Source: Akkermansiaceae bacterium
GTDB taxonomy: Bacteria > Verrucomicrobiota > Verrucomicrobiia > Verrucomicrobiales > Akkermansiaceae
DNA length: 64,000 nucleotides
Direction of reading: 5' to 3'
Assembly: GCA_030725745.1 (NCBI GenBank)
Contig: JANRFH010000057.1
Coordinates: 131,037-195,036 of the forward strand
Shown here: positions 33,533-44,447 of the stretch, in pieces
Layout: every line of letters starts with the position of its first letter
Position numbering within the stretch: position 1 is the first letter of the stretch
The notes under the pieces: model-generated
Database searches by the model: none
Told to the model about the DNA's origin: nothing
What the model saw: only the letters and a program-made list of their open reading frames with translations
Position numbers and translations under genes: made by a program

Positions 33533-34003
33533 ATGCCAGATTTGATCCGGGTTGAAATCCTCGCCCTGATGCCCACCGAAGCGGGTTGTGCCGTTTTTCT
33601 CGGCGATGGAAACAAGGTGATCCTTTTCTATATCGATCCCGCCGTCGGGCTCGCCATAGACACTGCGATGTCCGGCAAAACGATGCCACGCCCGCTGACC
33701 CATGATCTCTACCTCCTCACCCTCCAGGCATTCGGAGCGAGAGTTTCGCGGGTGATTATCAACCACGTTGACAGCGATGTCTTCCACGCCCGCCTCATCC
33801 TTGAGGCAAGCAATGAAATCATGGAACGCAAGATCGTAGAGTTAGATGCCAGGCCATCCGATTGCCTTGCCATCGCCACACGCGGGAATGCACCGATCTA
33901 CATCACCCCTGATGTGTGGATGAAATTGGAAGACCGCAGTGAACTACTGAAACGAATGCGATCCGATCCACCGAACGATCCGGGATTTGATTTCGGTGAA
34001 TGA
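33533..34003 (+). CDS. bifunctional nuclease family (DUF151) protein
   Basis: A 156-aa protein of the DUF151/bifunctional nuclease family: LGDGNKVILFYIDPAVGLAI, then RPLTHDLYLLTLQAFGARVS, followed by RVIINHVDSDVFHARLIL and VELDARPSDCLAIATRGNAP. The last block (DARPSDCLAIA) is the family signature. Some members have been reported to have DNase/RNase activity. The stop overlaps the start region of the M29 peptidase gene, although that gene's preferred ATG is 54 bases further on. Confidence 0.9.
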   Translation: MPDLIRVEILALMPTEAGCAVFLGDGNKVILFYIDPAVGLAIDTAMSGKTMPRPLTHDLYLLTLQAFGARVSRVIINHVDSDVFHARLILEASNEIMERKIVELDARPSDCLAIATRGNAPIYITPDVWMKLEDRSELLKRMRSDPPNDPGFDFGE

Positions 34004-34056
34004 TTTTCGAAAATCGTCCCTTGCAGACACAGGATGGCCATTTATCTTCAATTACC

Positions 34057-35265
34057 ATGTTTGGCACGACTACCTCTACCCTACCCGAATACCTATCTCC
34101 TGAAATTCTGCTCAACCCTGAGAAGAGAGAATTTCCTGAATTCGACCTTGTCCGTCTTCTTACGACGGTTTTCGAGCCAACCCAAGACTGCCGAGTCTGT
34201 ATCCTGATCGATTTCGATGAGCCTCTGGCACACATCAAGGATTTTGCATTCCTGAAAGAAGAAGGCTACCCGGTTCAGAAAAACGCTCACAAATATTTCT
34301 ACGAAGCCCTGCGCGACGGTGCGATGGCCGAGCTAGGCATGAGCGGGGGCGAATTTTTTGCATACCGCTGCACAAATGGCTCAAATCTCGACCTCGATGA
34401 CGATGTCTGGGACACCGCTGGCAATCACCTCTCACTGGATAAGGACATCTACCCTGCCTACGACCTCATCCTCTGCGTCTCCACCTTCTCGGCCACCGCG
34501 CCACTCACCGCCAAGGCCAAGGAATACGGCTTCCGCGGAGCTACCCTCCACGGACTTAATGACGTCATCCTTAACTCCGGTCTCGCCGTTGACTACAACG
34601 AGGTGTCCCGCGATGCGGAAAAGCTTCGAATTGCCCTCACCAATGCTGATTCGATGGAAATCGATTTCACTTTGGAAGACGGCCGCGTGCTCACCGCCAC
34701 CCTCGGACTCGACAATCAGGACGCCCAGAAGTCCCACGGCCTCTGCCATGGCAAAAAACCCGACATCGCCAATCTCCCTGCCGGTGAGGTCTATTTCGTC
34801 CCCACCGATGCCAACGGCCAGTTCCCGATGAAATACGAGGACGGCACACTCGGTGTTCTCGACGTGAAGGATCGTTGCATTTACCGCTCCACCCTCATCG
34901 AAGGAAATCAGGCAACCATCGACTCCCACAACGCCCGCCTCGCCGACGATCCGATGACCGGAACACTTGGCGAGCTAGGTTTCGGCACCCAAGTGCTGCC
35001 TGTTTCCTACGCAGACATTCAGGATGAAAAAGTCCTCGGCACATGCCACCTAGCTACCGGACGCGATGACCATCTCGGCGGCGACATCCTCCCGGAAATG
35101 TTCAAGAAACATGAAAACGCGACTCACGATGACATCCTCTTCGCACCCCACAAGACGCCGAATTTCAACGTCAGCCAGGTGCGCATGAACCGCGATGGAA
35201 AACAGGAGATCCTCATCGAGAACTTCCGCCCTTCCGCCTACCTGATGGACGCCCTAGCGGGGTAA
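34057..35265 (+). CDS. M29-like aminopeptidase
   Basis: A 402-aa protein resembling thermophilic aminopeptidases of family M29 (AmpS/AmpT type). The block NLPAGEVYFVPTDANGQFP corresponds to the family's NLP-GE-F-P motif. TGTLGELGFGTQ matches the conserved Glu-containing ELG-G motif. LGTCHLATGRDDHLGGDI near the end carries the His/Asp metal-site region. These metal-dependent exopeptidases release N-terminal amino acids. I use the ATG at 34057 (MFGTTTSTLPEYL), because an upstream start at 34000 adds residues unlike the family. Somewhat divergent, so subfamily and activity are uncertain. Confidence 0.75.
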   Translation: MFGTTTSTLPEYLSPEILLNPEKREFPEFDLVRLLTTVFEPTQDCRVCILIDFDEPLAHIKDFAFLKEEGYPVQKNAHKYFYEALRDGAMAELGMSGGEFFAYRCTNGSNLDLDDDVWDTAGNHLSLDKDIYPAYDLILCVSTFSATAPLTAKAKEYGFRGATLHGLNDVILNSGLAVDYNEVSRDAEKLRIALTNADSMEIDFTLEDGRVLTATLGLDNQDAQKSHGLCHGKKPDIANLPAGEVYFVPTDANGQFPMKYEDGTLGVLDVKDRCIYRSTLIEGNQATIDSHNARLADDPMTGTLGELGFGTQVLPVSYADIQDEKVLGTCHLATGRDDHLGGDILPEMFKKHENATHDDILFAPHKTPNFNVSQVRMNRDGKQEILIENFRPSAYLMDALAG

Positions 35266-35311
35266 CTTTCAACTCTAACAAATCTCAAGTTACGAAAAAA
35301 CACTCTTCATT

Positions 35312-35340
35312 AGGATTTAAAGCTTAGAGTTTCAAATTTC
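35312..35340 (+). repeat. TTTAAAGTTTAGAGTTT-family copy
   Basis: AGGATTTAAAGCTTAGAGTT followed by TCAAATTTC, ending eight bases before the ATG at 35349. It closely matches the right arm at 7820-7842. A weak opposite-facing partner may lie near 35267-35280 (TTTCAACTCTAAC). Confidence 0.65.
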
Positions 35341-35348
35341 TACCCCTT

Positions 35349-36167
35349 ATGCGTGAAACCCTAATCGTCATCGGCCTTGCCTTGCTTGCGGTGGCGCTGC
35401 GTTCATCACGCGTGAATCTCGCGAGGAAGATAGGCGCATTGGTTTTCCTGCTGGCGACGTTTTTCTTCTTCTACTACATTAGTGGTAATATCTTCGCCGG
35501 TATCGCTGGAGCAAGCCTATGGTTTTTTCTGCCGTGGATCGAATTACTCACCCATGTGCGCCGGTTGCGCATGCCTATCGACAACCGCCTGTGCCACCGA
35601 GAACCTCCTAATCCATCCTTTTTCCCGAACGCCATCGAGGCAGCAGCGGGAATGGAAGAAGCGGGCTTCGAGCATGTCTCAGACTGTGGCTGGCAATGGT
35701 CTGGCATGCAGCAGCACTTCCGCCTCTTCTGGCATCCGGAAGAACGTGCCATCGCATCCGTCTGTCTATGCGAACAAGATGAGGTCGCATTTGCTTTCAT
35801 CTCAGTCACTTCTATCGACCTAGCGGGAAAAACTTGGCGGACGACCAATTTCCCCTTCGCCCCCACCCTACGTTGTCCACCTGATCTCCGCTGGAATCAT
35901 GTCCCCTGTGAAAAATCCTGTTTTCACCAGATTCTCTCGGATCACAGGACTTTCCTCGGACGTAACAAACTCGGAACCGAAGATCTCAGCATGCCCGATC
36001 CGGAATCTGCCGAGCAAAAAATCGAAACGGAAATGAAAAACCAGATCGAGCACAATCTGCGCTCCGGGATCATCCGTCTTACGGGCGACGGGCACTTCCA
36101 ATACTCACGCCGCGGTCTGCTCTTCCTCTGGTATCAGTTCGTGAAAGACATGATACGTCTGTGCTGA
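35349..36167 (+). CDS. hypothetical membrane protein
   Basis: A 272-aa protein I do not recognise. Three hydrophobic segments lie in the first 70 residues (about 3-18, 27-46, 49-66), followed by a soluble domain of about 200 residues. Within it HFRLFWHPEERAIASVCLCE and VAFAFISVTSID suggest alternating strands. The last segment, RRGLLFLWYQFVKDMIRLC, is amphipathic. A repeat-family copy lies directly before it. No catalytic motif is visible. Confidence 0.65.
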   Translation: MRETLIVIGLALLAVALRSSRVNLARKIGALVFLLATFFFFYYISGNIFAGIAGASLWFFLPWIELLTHVRRLRMPIDNRLCHREPPNPSFFPNAIEAAAGMEEAGFEHVSDCGWQWSGMQQHFRLFWHPEERAIASVCLCEQDEVAFAFISVTSIDLAGKTWRTTNFPFAPTLRCPPDLRWNHVPCEKSCFHQILSDHRTFLGRNKLGTEDLSMPDPESAEQKIETEMKNQIEHNLRSGIIRLTGDGHFQYSRRGLLFLWYQFVKDMIRLC

Positions 36168-36255
36168 TCTTTGAGAGGCCTGCATGTATAGAAAGGGCTA
36201 GGATTGGGTTTTAGTAAGATACGGGCATCTTTACCCCTCTCAGATATTTTAACTT

Positions 36256-37086
36256 ATGGATTTCTCCCGATACAGCCGCCGAGACGCATTACGACTTTCC
36301 ATTCTTGCCTCTCTTGCTGGCACCACTCCGGCATTCGCAGAACCAGGCGTAGGCTCCCGTAAAAAGGGGTTAGCCATCACCATCAAGGGGAAATCTTGGC
36401 CAGAGAAGCTGCGCATGCTGAACTCCAAATGGTTTTACTCGTGGGGCTCGAAAATCTCCGAGGAAATTCCCGCCGGTGTCGATTTTACGCCGATGATCTA
36501 CGGCTACTGGGGAGACAAAGAAGGGGTGGCAAGGGCAGGCAAACTCGCCAAAGAGGCAGGAATCAAGGAACTGCTTGGCTTCAACGAACCTGATCAGAAA
36601 AACCAATCAAACATGAGCGTGGAAAAAGCCCTCGATGTTTGGCCAATCCTTATGGAGACCGGCCTCCGCCTCGGCAGTCCCGCCTGTGTCCACCCAGACA
36701 ATGACTGGATGAAGGCATTTATGGCCGGAGCAAAAAAACGCGGACTTCGCGTCGATTTCGTGACCGTCCATTCCTATGGCGGCCCCAGTGTTAACGAACT
36801 GGCGGGACGACTCTCAAAGATACAGAAAATGTATGGAAAACCCCTGTGGCTCACCGAATTCGCCGTCGGCGATTGGAACGCAAAAACTCCCGAAACCAAC
36901 AAGCACAAGCCCGGGACAGTGCTGAAATTCATGGAAGAGATGCTGCCGCGCCTCAACCGCATGGACTTTGTGGAGAAATACGCATGGTTCCCCGCAGGGC
37001 AAAAATCATCATCTCTCGGCACCAGCGCCCTCTTCGATAATTCGGGCAAGCTCACCCGCTTGGGCGAGTGCTACCGCGATGCCTGA
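36256..37086 (+). CDS. GH128/Asl1-like secreted glycoside hydrolase
   Basis: A 276-aa exported protein with a Tat-like leader (YSRRDALRLSILASL). The catalytic (beta/alpha)8 domain resembles the Asl1-like glycosyl hydrolases (PF11790, CAZy GH128), which cut beta-1,3-glucans. The putative acid/base Glu is in LLGFNEPD and the putative nucleophile Glu in PLWLTEFAVGDWN. The motif FVTVHSYGG precedes the latter, and KYAWFPAG closes the barrel. The ATG is at 36256. The downstream neighbour is the DUF1592 cytochrome gene, 112 bases away. Confidence 0.85.
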   Translation: MDFSRYSRRDALRLSILASLAGTTPAFAEPGVGSRKKGLAITIKGKSWPEKLRMLNSKWFYSWGSKISEEIPAGVDFTPMIYGYWGDKEGVARAGKLAKEAGIKELLGFNEPDQKNQSNMSVEKALDVWPILMETGLRLGSPACVHPDNDWMKAFMAGAKKRGLRVDFVTVHSYGGPSVNELAGRLSKIQKMYGKPLWLTEFAVGDWNAKTPETNKHKPGTVLKFMEEMLPRLNRMDFVEKYAWFPAGQKSSSLGTSALFDNSGKLTRLGECYRDA

Positions 37087-37198
37087 ATCACCGTTTAGGC
37101 GATTGAGTTCTGGTGGATCTATTTGCTAGTTTTTCTGTATGTGAATCTTTTTCCCGGCTTTGGATAGGAATTGGTAAATTCACCCGTATCATGCCACC

Positions 37199-39523
37199 AT
37201 GAAGGCATCCAGATACCATTGCGTCGGTATTCCCGGCTCAATCGCACTGTCGTTGCTGATGTCCTTGTCCGCCTCCGGGGAAAAATCCTTCGATGAGTTT
37301 CTCCAACCGATGATGGAGAGCTATTGCTACAAATGTCACGACTCCGAAAAAATGAAGGGCGACGTAGATCTCACCATCTTCACGTCCGAAAGCCAGATGC
37401 GGGAAAACCGGAAATTTTGGCGACTCACCAAGGAGCTCATCGAGGAGGAGGAAATGCCCTCAAAAGCCCCCTTCCCCACCGATGAGGAAAGGGAGGAAAT
37501 GGTCACATGGATCGACTCCGTGGTGAACGACCGGGATTGGTTCGAAGAGCCCCATCCCGGCCACGTCACCATCGCTAGACTGACGAAAACGGAATACGCC
37601 AATACGATGCGGGATCTGATCGGCATGGATTTCGGTGCCGCCGATGAATTTTCCGAAGACGGTGAAGGCCGCAGTGGTTTCGACAACGACCGCGACGCCC
37701 TCTCGGTTACTCCCGCCTTGATCGAAAAATATTTCGCAGGTGCGGACAAAGCGCTTTCAGCCGCGATGGCTATGGCTGCCGAACCGATCAAAATCCATTG
37801 GGAGAGCGAAAAAATGTTCATGACCGAGACCAAGGTCGAACCCATCCCCTTCCCGGGAGAGTCCGCCATCGGCCACAACATCCGGATCGGCCAGATGACC
37901 CTTTACGATTCCGCGGAATTTCCTGTCGATGGGAAATACCGATTCAAGATACGGGCGCGCCTGACCGGGAGACCCTTGGAAGGAGTCCTACGAATCGACA
38001 ATGAGGAAGTCGGCCGATATTCCATTGGGGAAGAAGAAGCTAAACTCTACGAAATGGTCGTGGAGGTGAAAGGCGGAGCCCGCCAGATCGCCCTCAACAA
38101 GGGCAACTACCTCACCAAAGAAAAGCCAAAGCCCGGAATCAAACCCAACTTCGAAGGGGTTCACATCGACTGGATTGAAATCGAAGGGCCTCTCGCACAG
38201 GCCGGCCAGGAACTGCGCGTCTTTCAGGACAAGCCATCCGACACATGGCAGGAGGCGGAAACCGCTCAAAAAACGCTGAGCACCTTCGGCTCCAGGGCAT
38301 TTCGCAGACCCATCACCGACGACGAACTTGCGAAATACGTACGGCTCTTCGCGCTATCGAGAAAAGCAGGTGCGGAATACAACGAAGCCCTAAAAAATGC
38401 TTACGCTGCGATCCTCGTCTCACCTGCTTTCTTTTTCCGCAGTGAGGAGGTCAACACCGCAAACCAAGAATGGAAGGGCGCTTACCGGCTCGATCCCTAC
38501 GCCTTTATTTCGCGCCTCTCCTATTTCCTCTGGCTCTCCATGCCGGACGACGAGCTCTTTGCGCTTGCCACGACAGGAGAAATCTACGAGCCGGAAGTTC
38601 TCTCGAAACAGGTCAAGCGCATGCTGTTGGATGATCGTTCAAAATCCTTCACCTCACTCTTCCTCGGCCAGTGGCTTGGCTTCCGGGCACTGGGAGAAAG
38701 CGTCATCCCTGATGCCGAGCTGTTCCCCGAATACTCCCCCTCGCTCAATGCTGCCGCTAAACAAGAGCCCGTGCTGCTACTCGATTCACTTTTCCGTAAA
38801 GGAGGCAGCTTGCTAGAACTGATCTCATCCGATCGCACATTCGTGAATTCCGAGCTAGCTGACTTCTATGGAATCGAGGGTGTCAAAGGTGATGAAATGA
38901 GGGAAATACGCCTGAATGACCCGAAACGCGGCGGGCTGGTAGGCATGACGAGCGTCTTGACCGCCACATCCACACCGGTTCGCACCAGCCCGGTGATTCG
39001 AGGCGTCTGGGTTCTCGAAAAACTTCTCGGGGAGCGCGTGCCCGAGCCGCCCGAAGCCGTTCCGGCGCTCCCTAGCGATGACGGAGAACACCTAGGCATC
39101 ACCTTGCGTCAGGAACTCGAAACACACCGCAACAACGAAGCCTGTATGAGCTGCCACATGAAAATAGACCCCATCGGTTTCGGCCTCGAAGATTTCGATG
39201 CCATCGGTCGCTTTCGCGAAACAGACAGCGGTCTGCCGATTGACAACGTTGGCGTCATGCCAGACGGCAGCACTTTCCAAGGATCAGTCGAACTGAAGGA
39301 GTACCTCATGAAAAACCGTCGTGAGGATTTCATCACCAACATGACAGAGAGAATGCTTTCCTTCGCCCTCGGCCGCGAACTCGGTGAACACGACAAACCC
39401 TCGGTGATCGCTATTTTCAATGAAGTTGCACGTGAAAACTGCGAAGCTACAAAACTTGTGGAGGCCGTCGTCTTTAGCTACCCTTTCCAATACAACAGCG
39501 ATAAACCCCTGATCGGACAATGA
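37199..39523 (+). CDS. exported DUF1587/1592/1588/1585 cytochrome-domain protein
   Basis: A 774-aa exported multi-domain protein typical of Planctomycetes and Verrucomicrobia. After the signal peptide there is a PSCyt-type heme site CYKCH (C43-C46-H47). Then come a DUF1587 segment ([17 protein letters not shown]), a middle beta-rich domain, DUF1595/1592 (around 370-520) and DUF1588, which contains [18 protein letters not shown] second heme-type site ACMSCH lies at about 649-653, followed by a DUF1585 end with [20 protein letters not shown]. The family is suspected to act in oxidative or polysaccharide metabolism at the cell surface. Four-base overlap with the following gene indicates tight coupling. 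Confidence 0.93.
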   Translation: MKASRYHCVGIPGSIALSLLMSLSASGEKSFDEFLQPMMESYCYKCHDSEKMKGDVDLTIFTSESQMRENRKFWRLTKELIEEEEMPSKAPFPTDEEREEMVTWIDSVVNDRDWFEEPHPGHVTIARLTKTEYANTMRDLIGMDFGAADEFSEDGEGRSGFDNDRDALSVTPALIEKYFAGADKALSAAMAMAAEPIKIHWESEKMFMTETKVEPIPFPGESAIGHNIRIGQMTLYDSAEFPVDGKYRFKIRARLTGRPLEGVLRIDNEEVGRYSIGEEEAKLYEMVVEVKGGARQIALNKGNYLTKEKPKPGIKPNFEGVHIDWIEIEGPLAQAGQELRVFQDKPSDTWQEAETAQKTLSTFGSRAFRRPITDDELAKYVRLFALSRKAGAEYNEALKNAYAAILVSPAFFFRSEEVNTANQEWKGAYRLDPYAFISRLSYFLWLSMPDDELFALATTGEIYEPEVLSKQVKRMLLDDRSKSFTSLFLGQWLGFRALGESVIPDAELFPEYSPSLNAAAKQEPVLLLDSLFRKGGSLLELISSDRTFVNSELADFYGIEGVKGDEMREIRLNDPKRGGLVGMTSVLTATSTPVRTSPVIRGVWVLEKLLGERVPEPPEAVPALPSDDGEHLGITLRQELETHRNNEACMSCHMKIDPIGFGLEDFDAIGRFRETDSGLPIDNVGVMPDGSTFQGSVELKEYLMKNRREDFITNMTERMLSFALGRELGEHDKPSVIAIFNEVARENCEATKLVEAVVFSYPFQYNSDKPLIGQ

Positions 39524-40851
39524 ACCTGAAAACCAATGGATACTCACGGCGCGCATTTCTCCGGGGAACAGGTGCCTTGCTCAGTCTTCCTTTCCTTGAA
39601 ACTTTTGGAGCGGTCACCGGCACTGGTGCGAAGGCTGTTTCCAAGAAAATGGCACCCACCCGTTTCCTCACTGTCTTTCACCCAAATGGAGTTTACCCGA
39701 AGGCATGGGATGCAGCCTTCGAAGGCGGCAAATACGCTCTAGCAGACTCGCCAATCCTTGCACCACTCGCAAAACTCTCCAGCGACATCACAGCCATCAG
39801 CGGAATGAGTAACGTCGGCGCAAAGGGGCACGTACAATTGACCGCCGCCTTTCTCACCGGTACAGGCATCAAAGGTGGAAAGAACGGCATCTCGCTCGAT
39901 CAAATGATCGCTGCGAAACAGGGGGGCAGCACCTTATTCCCTTCACTAGAGCTTGGCACCGAGCCACCGCGTCAAGGCGCCGTGGGGCCAGATCCCATTT
40001 CCTTCGCAAACACCCTTTCTTGGAACTCCACATCTTCACGGCTGTCTCCTGAAATCAATCCACGCGTCGCGTTCGACCGCCTTTTCAGAAACACCAGCAG
40101 CGAAAAAGTCAAACAAGACGCTCAGCTCAAGAGGAGTGTGATCGACCTCGTCCTCGACGATGCGAAATCCATGCAGCGCAAGGTCAGCTCCACCGACCGC
40201 CGCAAGATCGACGAATACCTCGACAGCATGCGCGCCGTCGAAGTGCAGGTGGAAAAAACCATCGATCCGCCGGAACGCGAATGGGAGCCCCTCGATGAGC
40301 CAGATCTCAGAAGGCCTCCCTCCGGCATCCCGCGCGAACGCGACGTCCACCTCCGCCTGATGATGGACATCATGCTCATGGCGCTTTGGACGGATACCAC
40401 ACGTGTCGGCACCCTGATGACGGCTCACGGTTTCAGCCGCCAAAATTTTTCCTTCATCGATGGGGTCAGCTCCGATCACCACGGCATGTCCCACCACAAG
40501 GAAAAGAAAGAACTCGTCGATCAATACACCATCGTTAGCCGTTGGTATGCTTCACAGTTCGCCTACCTGCTGGAGAGGATGAAATCCGTAGACGAGGGCA
40601 ATGGCTCTCTGCTCGACAACACTATCGTCCTCTACGGCTCAGGCATGAAAGATGGTAACGGCCACATCAAGGACAACCTCCCCATCCTCGTAGCAGGCAA
40701 GGGCGGCGGAAAACTTAATCCAGGTCGTCACATCGACTGCAAAAACGGCACCCCTCTCGCCAACCTCCACCAATCCATCGCCGAGAAATTCGAAATCTAC
40801 GAACAGGCGGAGTCCTTCAACGGAGTGGGAACCGGATTGATCGGCATCTAG
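39520..40851 (+). CDS. Tat-exported HXXSHH (DUF1552) protein
   Basis: A 443-aa protein with a Tat signal (YSRRAFLRGTGALLSLPFLE). The DUF1552 signature HXXSHH appears as H321-GMS-H325-H326. The pattern around it, FIDGVSSDHHGMSHHKEKKE, is well conserved in the family. The family almost always occurs as a pair with DUF1592-type cytochromes, as here, with a four-base overlap (ATGA). Function is unknown; an exported oxidoreductase or hydrolase partner is likely. It ends four bases into the convergent ABC-permease gene. Confidence 0.93.
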   Translation: MNLKTNGYSRRAFLRGTGALLSLPFLETFGAVTGTGAKAVSKKMAPTRFLTVFHPNGVYPKAWDAAFEGGKYALADSPILAPLAKLSSDITAISGMSNVGAKGHVQLTAAFLTGTGIKGGKNGISLDQMIAAKQGGSTLFPSLELGTEPPRQGAVGPDPISFANTLSWNSTSSRLSPEINPRVAFDRLFRNTSSEKVKQDAQLKRSVIDLVLDDAKSMQRKVSSTDRRKIDEYLDSMRAVEVQVEKTIDPPEREWEPLDEPDLRRPPSGIPRERDVHLRLMMDIMLMALWTDTTRVGTLMTAHGFSRQNFSFIDGVSSDHHGMSHHKEKKELVDQYTIVSRWYASQFAYLLERMKSVDEGNGSLLDNTIVLYGSGMKDGNGHIKDNLPILVAGKGGGKLNPGRHIDCKNGTPLANLHQSIAEKFEIYEQAESFNGVGTGLIGI

Positions 40852-41699
40852 GCGGACTCAAGCTTCGCCACACTTCTCTTGCGCCCCACGATCCCGTATT
40901 TCGGAGCAAAGAGCAGTGAGAGAAAAAACAAAGCCGCCTGCACTAACACGATGCAGCCTCCCGTGGATGCATCGATATGAAAGCTGACGAGTATCCCAAT
41001 GATCGTCGCAAACACCGCCGATACAGCTGCGATGAGAAGCATCCGATCGAAACGATCCGTCCATAGATGCGCCACGCATCCCGGAGTCACCAACATCGCC
41101 ACCACAAGGATAATCCCCACTGCTTGCAAGGCCACCACGATCGCCAACGCCAGCAGAGCGAGCAGTAGGTAATTCAGGAAACGGTCGGGTATTGCAAGCA
41201 CCCGCGCTTGTCCTGGGTCGAAACAAATCAACAGCAGATCTTTCCTCAGTAAAAGGGTCACAAACAGCACCGCCACACCCAACCCAATCGTTCGCCAGGC
41301 CTGCGCTTTCTCGATGCCCAGAATATTTCCGATCAAGATGTGATCCAGATGCAGATCCGATGTCGTCCTGCTGAAGAGCACGATACCGAACGCAAACAGC
41401 CCGGTGAACACCACACCCATCGCCGTATCCTCCTTGATGCGGCTGTTCCTTTTCAGAAATCCCGTCCCTGTCGCGCAGAACAAGCCGGCGATGAACGCTC
41501 CGAACGGCAGCGGCAGCCCCACAATGTAGGCGATCACGATCCCCGGCAGCACGGCATGCGACACCGCATCCCCCATCAGCGACCAACCTTTCAGCACTAA
41601 GAAACACGAAAGCACCGCACACATCGCTCCCACCAATGCCCCGACGAGCATCGCGTCCTGCATGAAACCGTATCGGAATGGCTCGAAAAATTCGCTCAT
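40848..41699 (-). CDS. ABC-3 metal permease (second permease, TroD/SitD-like)
   Basis: A 283-aa integral membrane protein of the ABC-3 family, about eight to nine helices. Family blocks are [21 protein letters not shown] and, towards the C-terminus, LQAVGIILVVAMLVTPGCVA. It is the fourth gene of a manganese/zinc importer operon, overlapping the other permease gene by four bases. The two permeases are similar to each other and probably form a heterodimer. Confidence 0.93.
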   Translation of the reverse strand: MSEFFEPFRYGFMQDAMLVGALVGAMCAVLSCFLVLKGWSLMGDAVSHAVLPGIVIAYIVGLPLPFGAFIAGLFCATGTGFLKRNSRIKEDTAMGVVFTGLFAFGIVLFSRTTSDLHLDHILIGNILGIEKAQAWRTIGLGVAVLFVTLLLRKDLLLICFDPGQARVLAIPDRFLNYLLLALLALAIVVALQAVGIILVVAMLVTPGCVAHLWTDRFDRMLLIAAVSAVFATIIGILVSFHIDASTGGCIVLVQAALFFLSLLFAPKYGIVGRKRSVAKLESA

Positions 41700-42577
41700 G
41701 ATGCAGCTTCTCCTGTTGTCGCTATCCCCCTACGCACAGCGAGCCGCGTGGCCAACATGCCCTGCTTGGGAGCAAAAACAAACGCCGCCAGGAATACCAG
41801 AGTCTGAAGTGTGACAATGCATCCTCCTGTTTGACCGTTGATAAAATAGCTCGCATAGGCACCCGCCACCGAAGTGACTACGCCCAACCCCGTAGAAATC
41901 CACATCATTTTCCCGAAGCGATCCGTCAGTAAGTAGGCCGTCGCACCCGGCGTCACCAACATAGCCAACACAAGAATCGCACCGACCGCCTGTAGAGCAG
42001 CCACAGAGGTCGCGGCAAGCAGCCCCAGCAGCAACATGTGGAGCACACCAGCTTTTAGCCCCAGCGTCCGCGCTTGGTTCGCATCAAAGCAATACAGCAT
42101 CAGATCCTTCCACTTCACCAACAACACTCCAACGGTCAACACACTGATCAACACCACCTGAAGGATATCTGCAGGAGCGATACCCATAATATTTCCATAC
42201 AAGATCACTTTAAGATCCACGCCCGAGGGATATTTCGTAATCAGAACCAAACCCAACGCGAAGAATGCGGTAAATACGATACCTATAGTAGCATCTTCCC
42301 GGATTCGACTTTGAGCCCTAATGAAGGCCATCGCCCCCGTCGCCATGATTGCAGCCACAAACGCCCCGAGCGCGAATGGTAAGCCGATGATGTAAGCGAT
42401 CGCCACACCCGGCACCACCGCGTGGGAAAGCGCATCCCCCATCAGCGACCATCCTTTGAGTGTCACGAAAGACGAAAGAAGCCCGCACACGCCACCCACC
42501 AATGCACTCACCCAGATCGCCCGCAGCATGTATTCATACTGCAGCGGCACCATCAGTTCTTGGATGAATCCACTCAT
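41696..42577 (-). CDS. ABC-3 metal permease (first permease, TroC/SitC-like)
   Basis: A 293-aa permease with the same architecture as its neighbour: [21 protein letters not shown] near residue 42, and [20 protein letters not shown] in the C-terminal half. Expected partner of the downstream permease in one inner-membrane channel. It overlaps the ATPase gene by four bases (ATGA) and the next permease gene by four bases. Confidence 0.93.
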   Translation of the reverse strand: MSGFIQELMVPLQYEYMLRAIWVSALVGGVCGLLSSFVTLKGWSLMGDALSHAVVPGVAIAYIIGLPFALGAFVAAIMATGAMAFIRAQSRIREDATIGIVFTAFFALGLVLITKYPSGVDLKVILYGNIMGIAPADILQVVLISVLTVGVLLVKWKDLMLYCFDANQARTLGLKAGVLHMLLLGLLAATSVAALQAVGAILVLAMLVTPGATAYLLTDRFGKMMWISTGLGVVTSVAGAYASYFINGQTGGCIVTLQTLVFLAAFVFAPKQGMLATRLAVRRGIATTGEAAS

Positions 42578-43482
42578 TCGTCGTGCTCTTCCGAGCGTTG
42601 TTTCAGCAGCTCCTCGTGCTTCTTGCGATCCATGTATTCTAGGTGCCCATCTTTCCCGAAAACCAACGGCCTCTCGTCATCGGAAAGCACCCGCACCATT
42701 CGCCCGTCGTGCGCTTGGATCGTCGATTGCTCGAACTCAAACTCACGCAATACACCACCGAATGCCTGAGAAAGATTCTGCGCAGTGAAAACCTCCTCTG
42801 TAGGCCCATAAGCGAGCACCGTCCGGTTAATCAGCACCACCTGATCGCAAAATTCCGGCACGCTACCAAGGTTGTGAGTCGATACGAAGATGATGCAACC
42901 GTCCTTCCTGAGCTCGTGCAGCAGCGCGATGATCGCCTGCTCCGTTTTCACATCCACACCGGTGAAAGGCTCGTCCAGTAGAATCACCCGCCCGCCTTGC
43001 GCCAGCGCCCGCGCGAGGAAGACACGCTTTTTCTGCCCCCCACTCAGCTCGCCGATCTGGCGATCCTTGAACTCCCACATCGAGACACGTTTCAGACTTT
43101 CCTCCACCGCCAGCTTATCTTTCGCCTTCGGGATGCGTAGGAAATTCATCGCGCCATAGCGCCCCATCATCACCACATCCCACACACTCACTGGAAACTG
43201 CCAGTCCACGTCCTCAGCCTGTGGAACATAGGCCACCAGCTGTTTTTTTAAAACCTCACGCACCGGCAACCCATTGATCCTCACCGCTCCGGCAGTCGGA
43301 TTCACGAAACCCATGATACTTTTGAAAAGCGTCGATTTCCCGCTGCCATTCACGCCCACCAGCGCACACACAGTCCCCGCGCCAAGGCGGAAACTCGCAT
43401 CCCTCAAAGCCTGATGCCCGTTGGAGTAGATGACCGATACGCCATCTACCTCCAGGCTCGCTTTTATGATTTCAGAACTCAT
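42574..43482 (-). CDS. metal ABC transporter ATP-binding protein
   Basis: A 302-aa ATPase with Walker [17 protein letters not shown], the signature [15 protein letters not shown], Walker [14 protein letters not shown], and the switch His in FVSTHNLG. A 50-60-residue C-terminal extension (after [13 protein letters not shown]) is longer than usual and may be regulatory. Pairs with the two ABC-3 permeases and the solute-binding lipoprotein in a four-gene operon, all joined by four-base overlaps. Confidence 0.95.
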   Translation of the reverse strand: MSSEIIKASLEVDGVSVIYSNGHQALRDASFRLGAGTVCALVGVNGSGKSTLFKSIMGFVNPTAGAVRINGLPVREVLKKQLVAYVPQAEDVDWQFPVSVWDVVMMGRYGAMNFLRIPKAKDKLAVEESLKRVSMWEFKDRQIGELSGGQKKRVFLARALAQGGRVILLDEPFTGVDVKTEQAIIALLHELRKDGCIIFVSTHNLGSVPEFCDQVVLINRTVLAYGPTEEVFTAQNLSQAFGGVLREFEFEQSTIQAHDGRMVRVLSDDERPLVFGKDGHLEYMDRKKHEELLKQRSEEHDE

Positions 43483-44408
43483 TCGTTTTCGTGAAAGCCT
43501 TTCACAATCGTCTCCGCATTTTTTTCTAACAACCGCAAGAAAGTCGGTGCAGCACCATCCGCGCCAGTCAACGAGTCCACATAGAGCACACCTCCATAAT
43601 TCGCGCCTGTCTCCGCCGCCACTTGCCTCGCTGGTTTATCGCTCACCGTGCTTTCGGAAAAAATCACCGGGATGCCTTTTTCGCGAACCCTATCAATCAC
43701 CTTCCGCACCTGCTGCGGCGTTCCTTGGGCATCCGCATTGATCGGCCAAAGATATAGCTGCTGGAGACCGTAATCGCGACATAGATAGGAGAAAGCTCCC
43801 TCACTCGTCACCAGCCAGCGCTTGTCCTCCGGGATCTCTGCGAGCTTCTTACGCACTGGTTCATCGAGTGCCTTGATCTTTTCTGAATACGCCGCCGCGT
43901 TGCGGTTGTAGGTTTCCTCGTTCGCCGGATCCATTTCCACGAGTGCCTTACGAATATTTTCCACATACACGAGCGCATTTGCAGGCGACATCCACGCATG
44001 CGGATTCGGCTTTCCTGTGTATGGCCCTTCGGAAATCCCCATCGGCTCGATCCCTTCGCTCAGCACCGCCGAAGGAACATCCTCCACGTTGGCGAAAAAT
44101 TTCTCAAACCATAGCTCGAGGTTCATCCCGTTCCACAGCACCAAATCCGCCTTCTGCGCCTTCACGATATCCTTCGGCGTCGGATCATAACCATGGATCT
44201 CCGATCCCGGCTTCGTGATGGATTCCACCACTGCCGCATCACCCGCTACTTCCCGCGCCATATCCGCGATGATCGTGAAACTCGTAACCACTCGCTTCTT
44301 GCCAGCATTCCCACCGACCCCTTCGGATTCACACCCAGCAAAGAACAATGAGCAAACAACAGCTCCAACGACCGCAAAAGTATCGAACCACCCGCATCTA
44401 GATCTCAT
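43479..44408 (-). CDS. metal-binding lipoprotein of the Mn/Zn ABC importer
   Basis: A cluster A-I solute-binding protein (TroA/PsaA/MntA type) of about 309 aa from the ATG at 44408, or 314 aa from the GTG at 44423. The lipobox is around FFAGCESE. Metal ligands are expected in [14 protein letters not shown] (His), NPHAWMSP (His), the Glu of TSEGAFSYL, and the Asp of [12 protein letters not shown]. The histidine-rich loop of zinc-specific ZnuA is absent, which favours manganese or iron; this is inference. First gene of the operon, behind a palindromic operator. Confidence 0.92.
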   Translation of the reverse strand: MRSRCGWFDTFAVVGAVVCSLFFAGCESEGVGGNAGKKRVVTSFTIIADMAREVAGDAAVVESITKPGSEIHGYDPTPKDIVKAQKADLVLWNGMNLELWFEKFFANVEDVPSAVLSEGIEPMGISEGPYTGKPNPHAWMSPANALVYVENIRKALVEMDPANEETYNRNAAAYSEKIKALDEPVRKKLAEIPEDKRWLVTSEGAFSYLCRDYGLQQLYLWPINADAQGTPQQVRKVIDRVREKGIPVIFSESTVSDKPARQVAAETGANYGGVLYVDSLTGADGAAPTFLRLLEKNAETIVKGFHENE

Positions 44409-44447
44409 GCCTTGATTCTTCACACCTCACACTTCGTTTCAACAAAG

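Noticed and set aside
39424..39439. parS-like sequence AGTTGCACGTGAAAAC
   Set aside because: Only 12 of 16 positions match the consensus and it is inside the DUF1592 coding region, far from parB.
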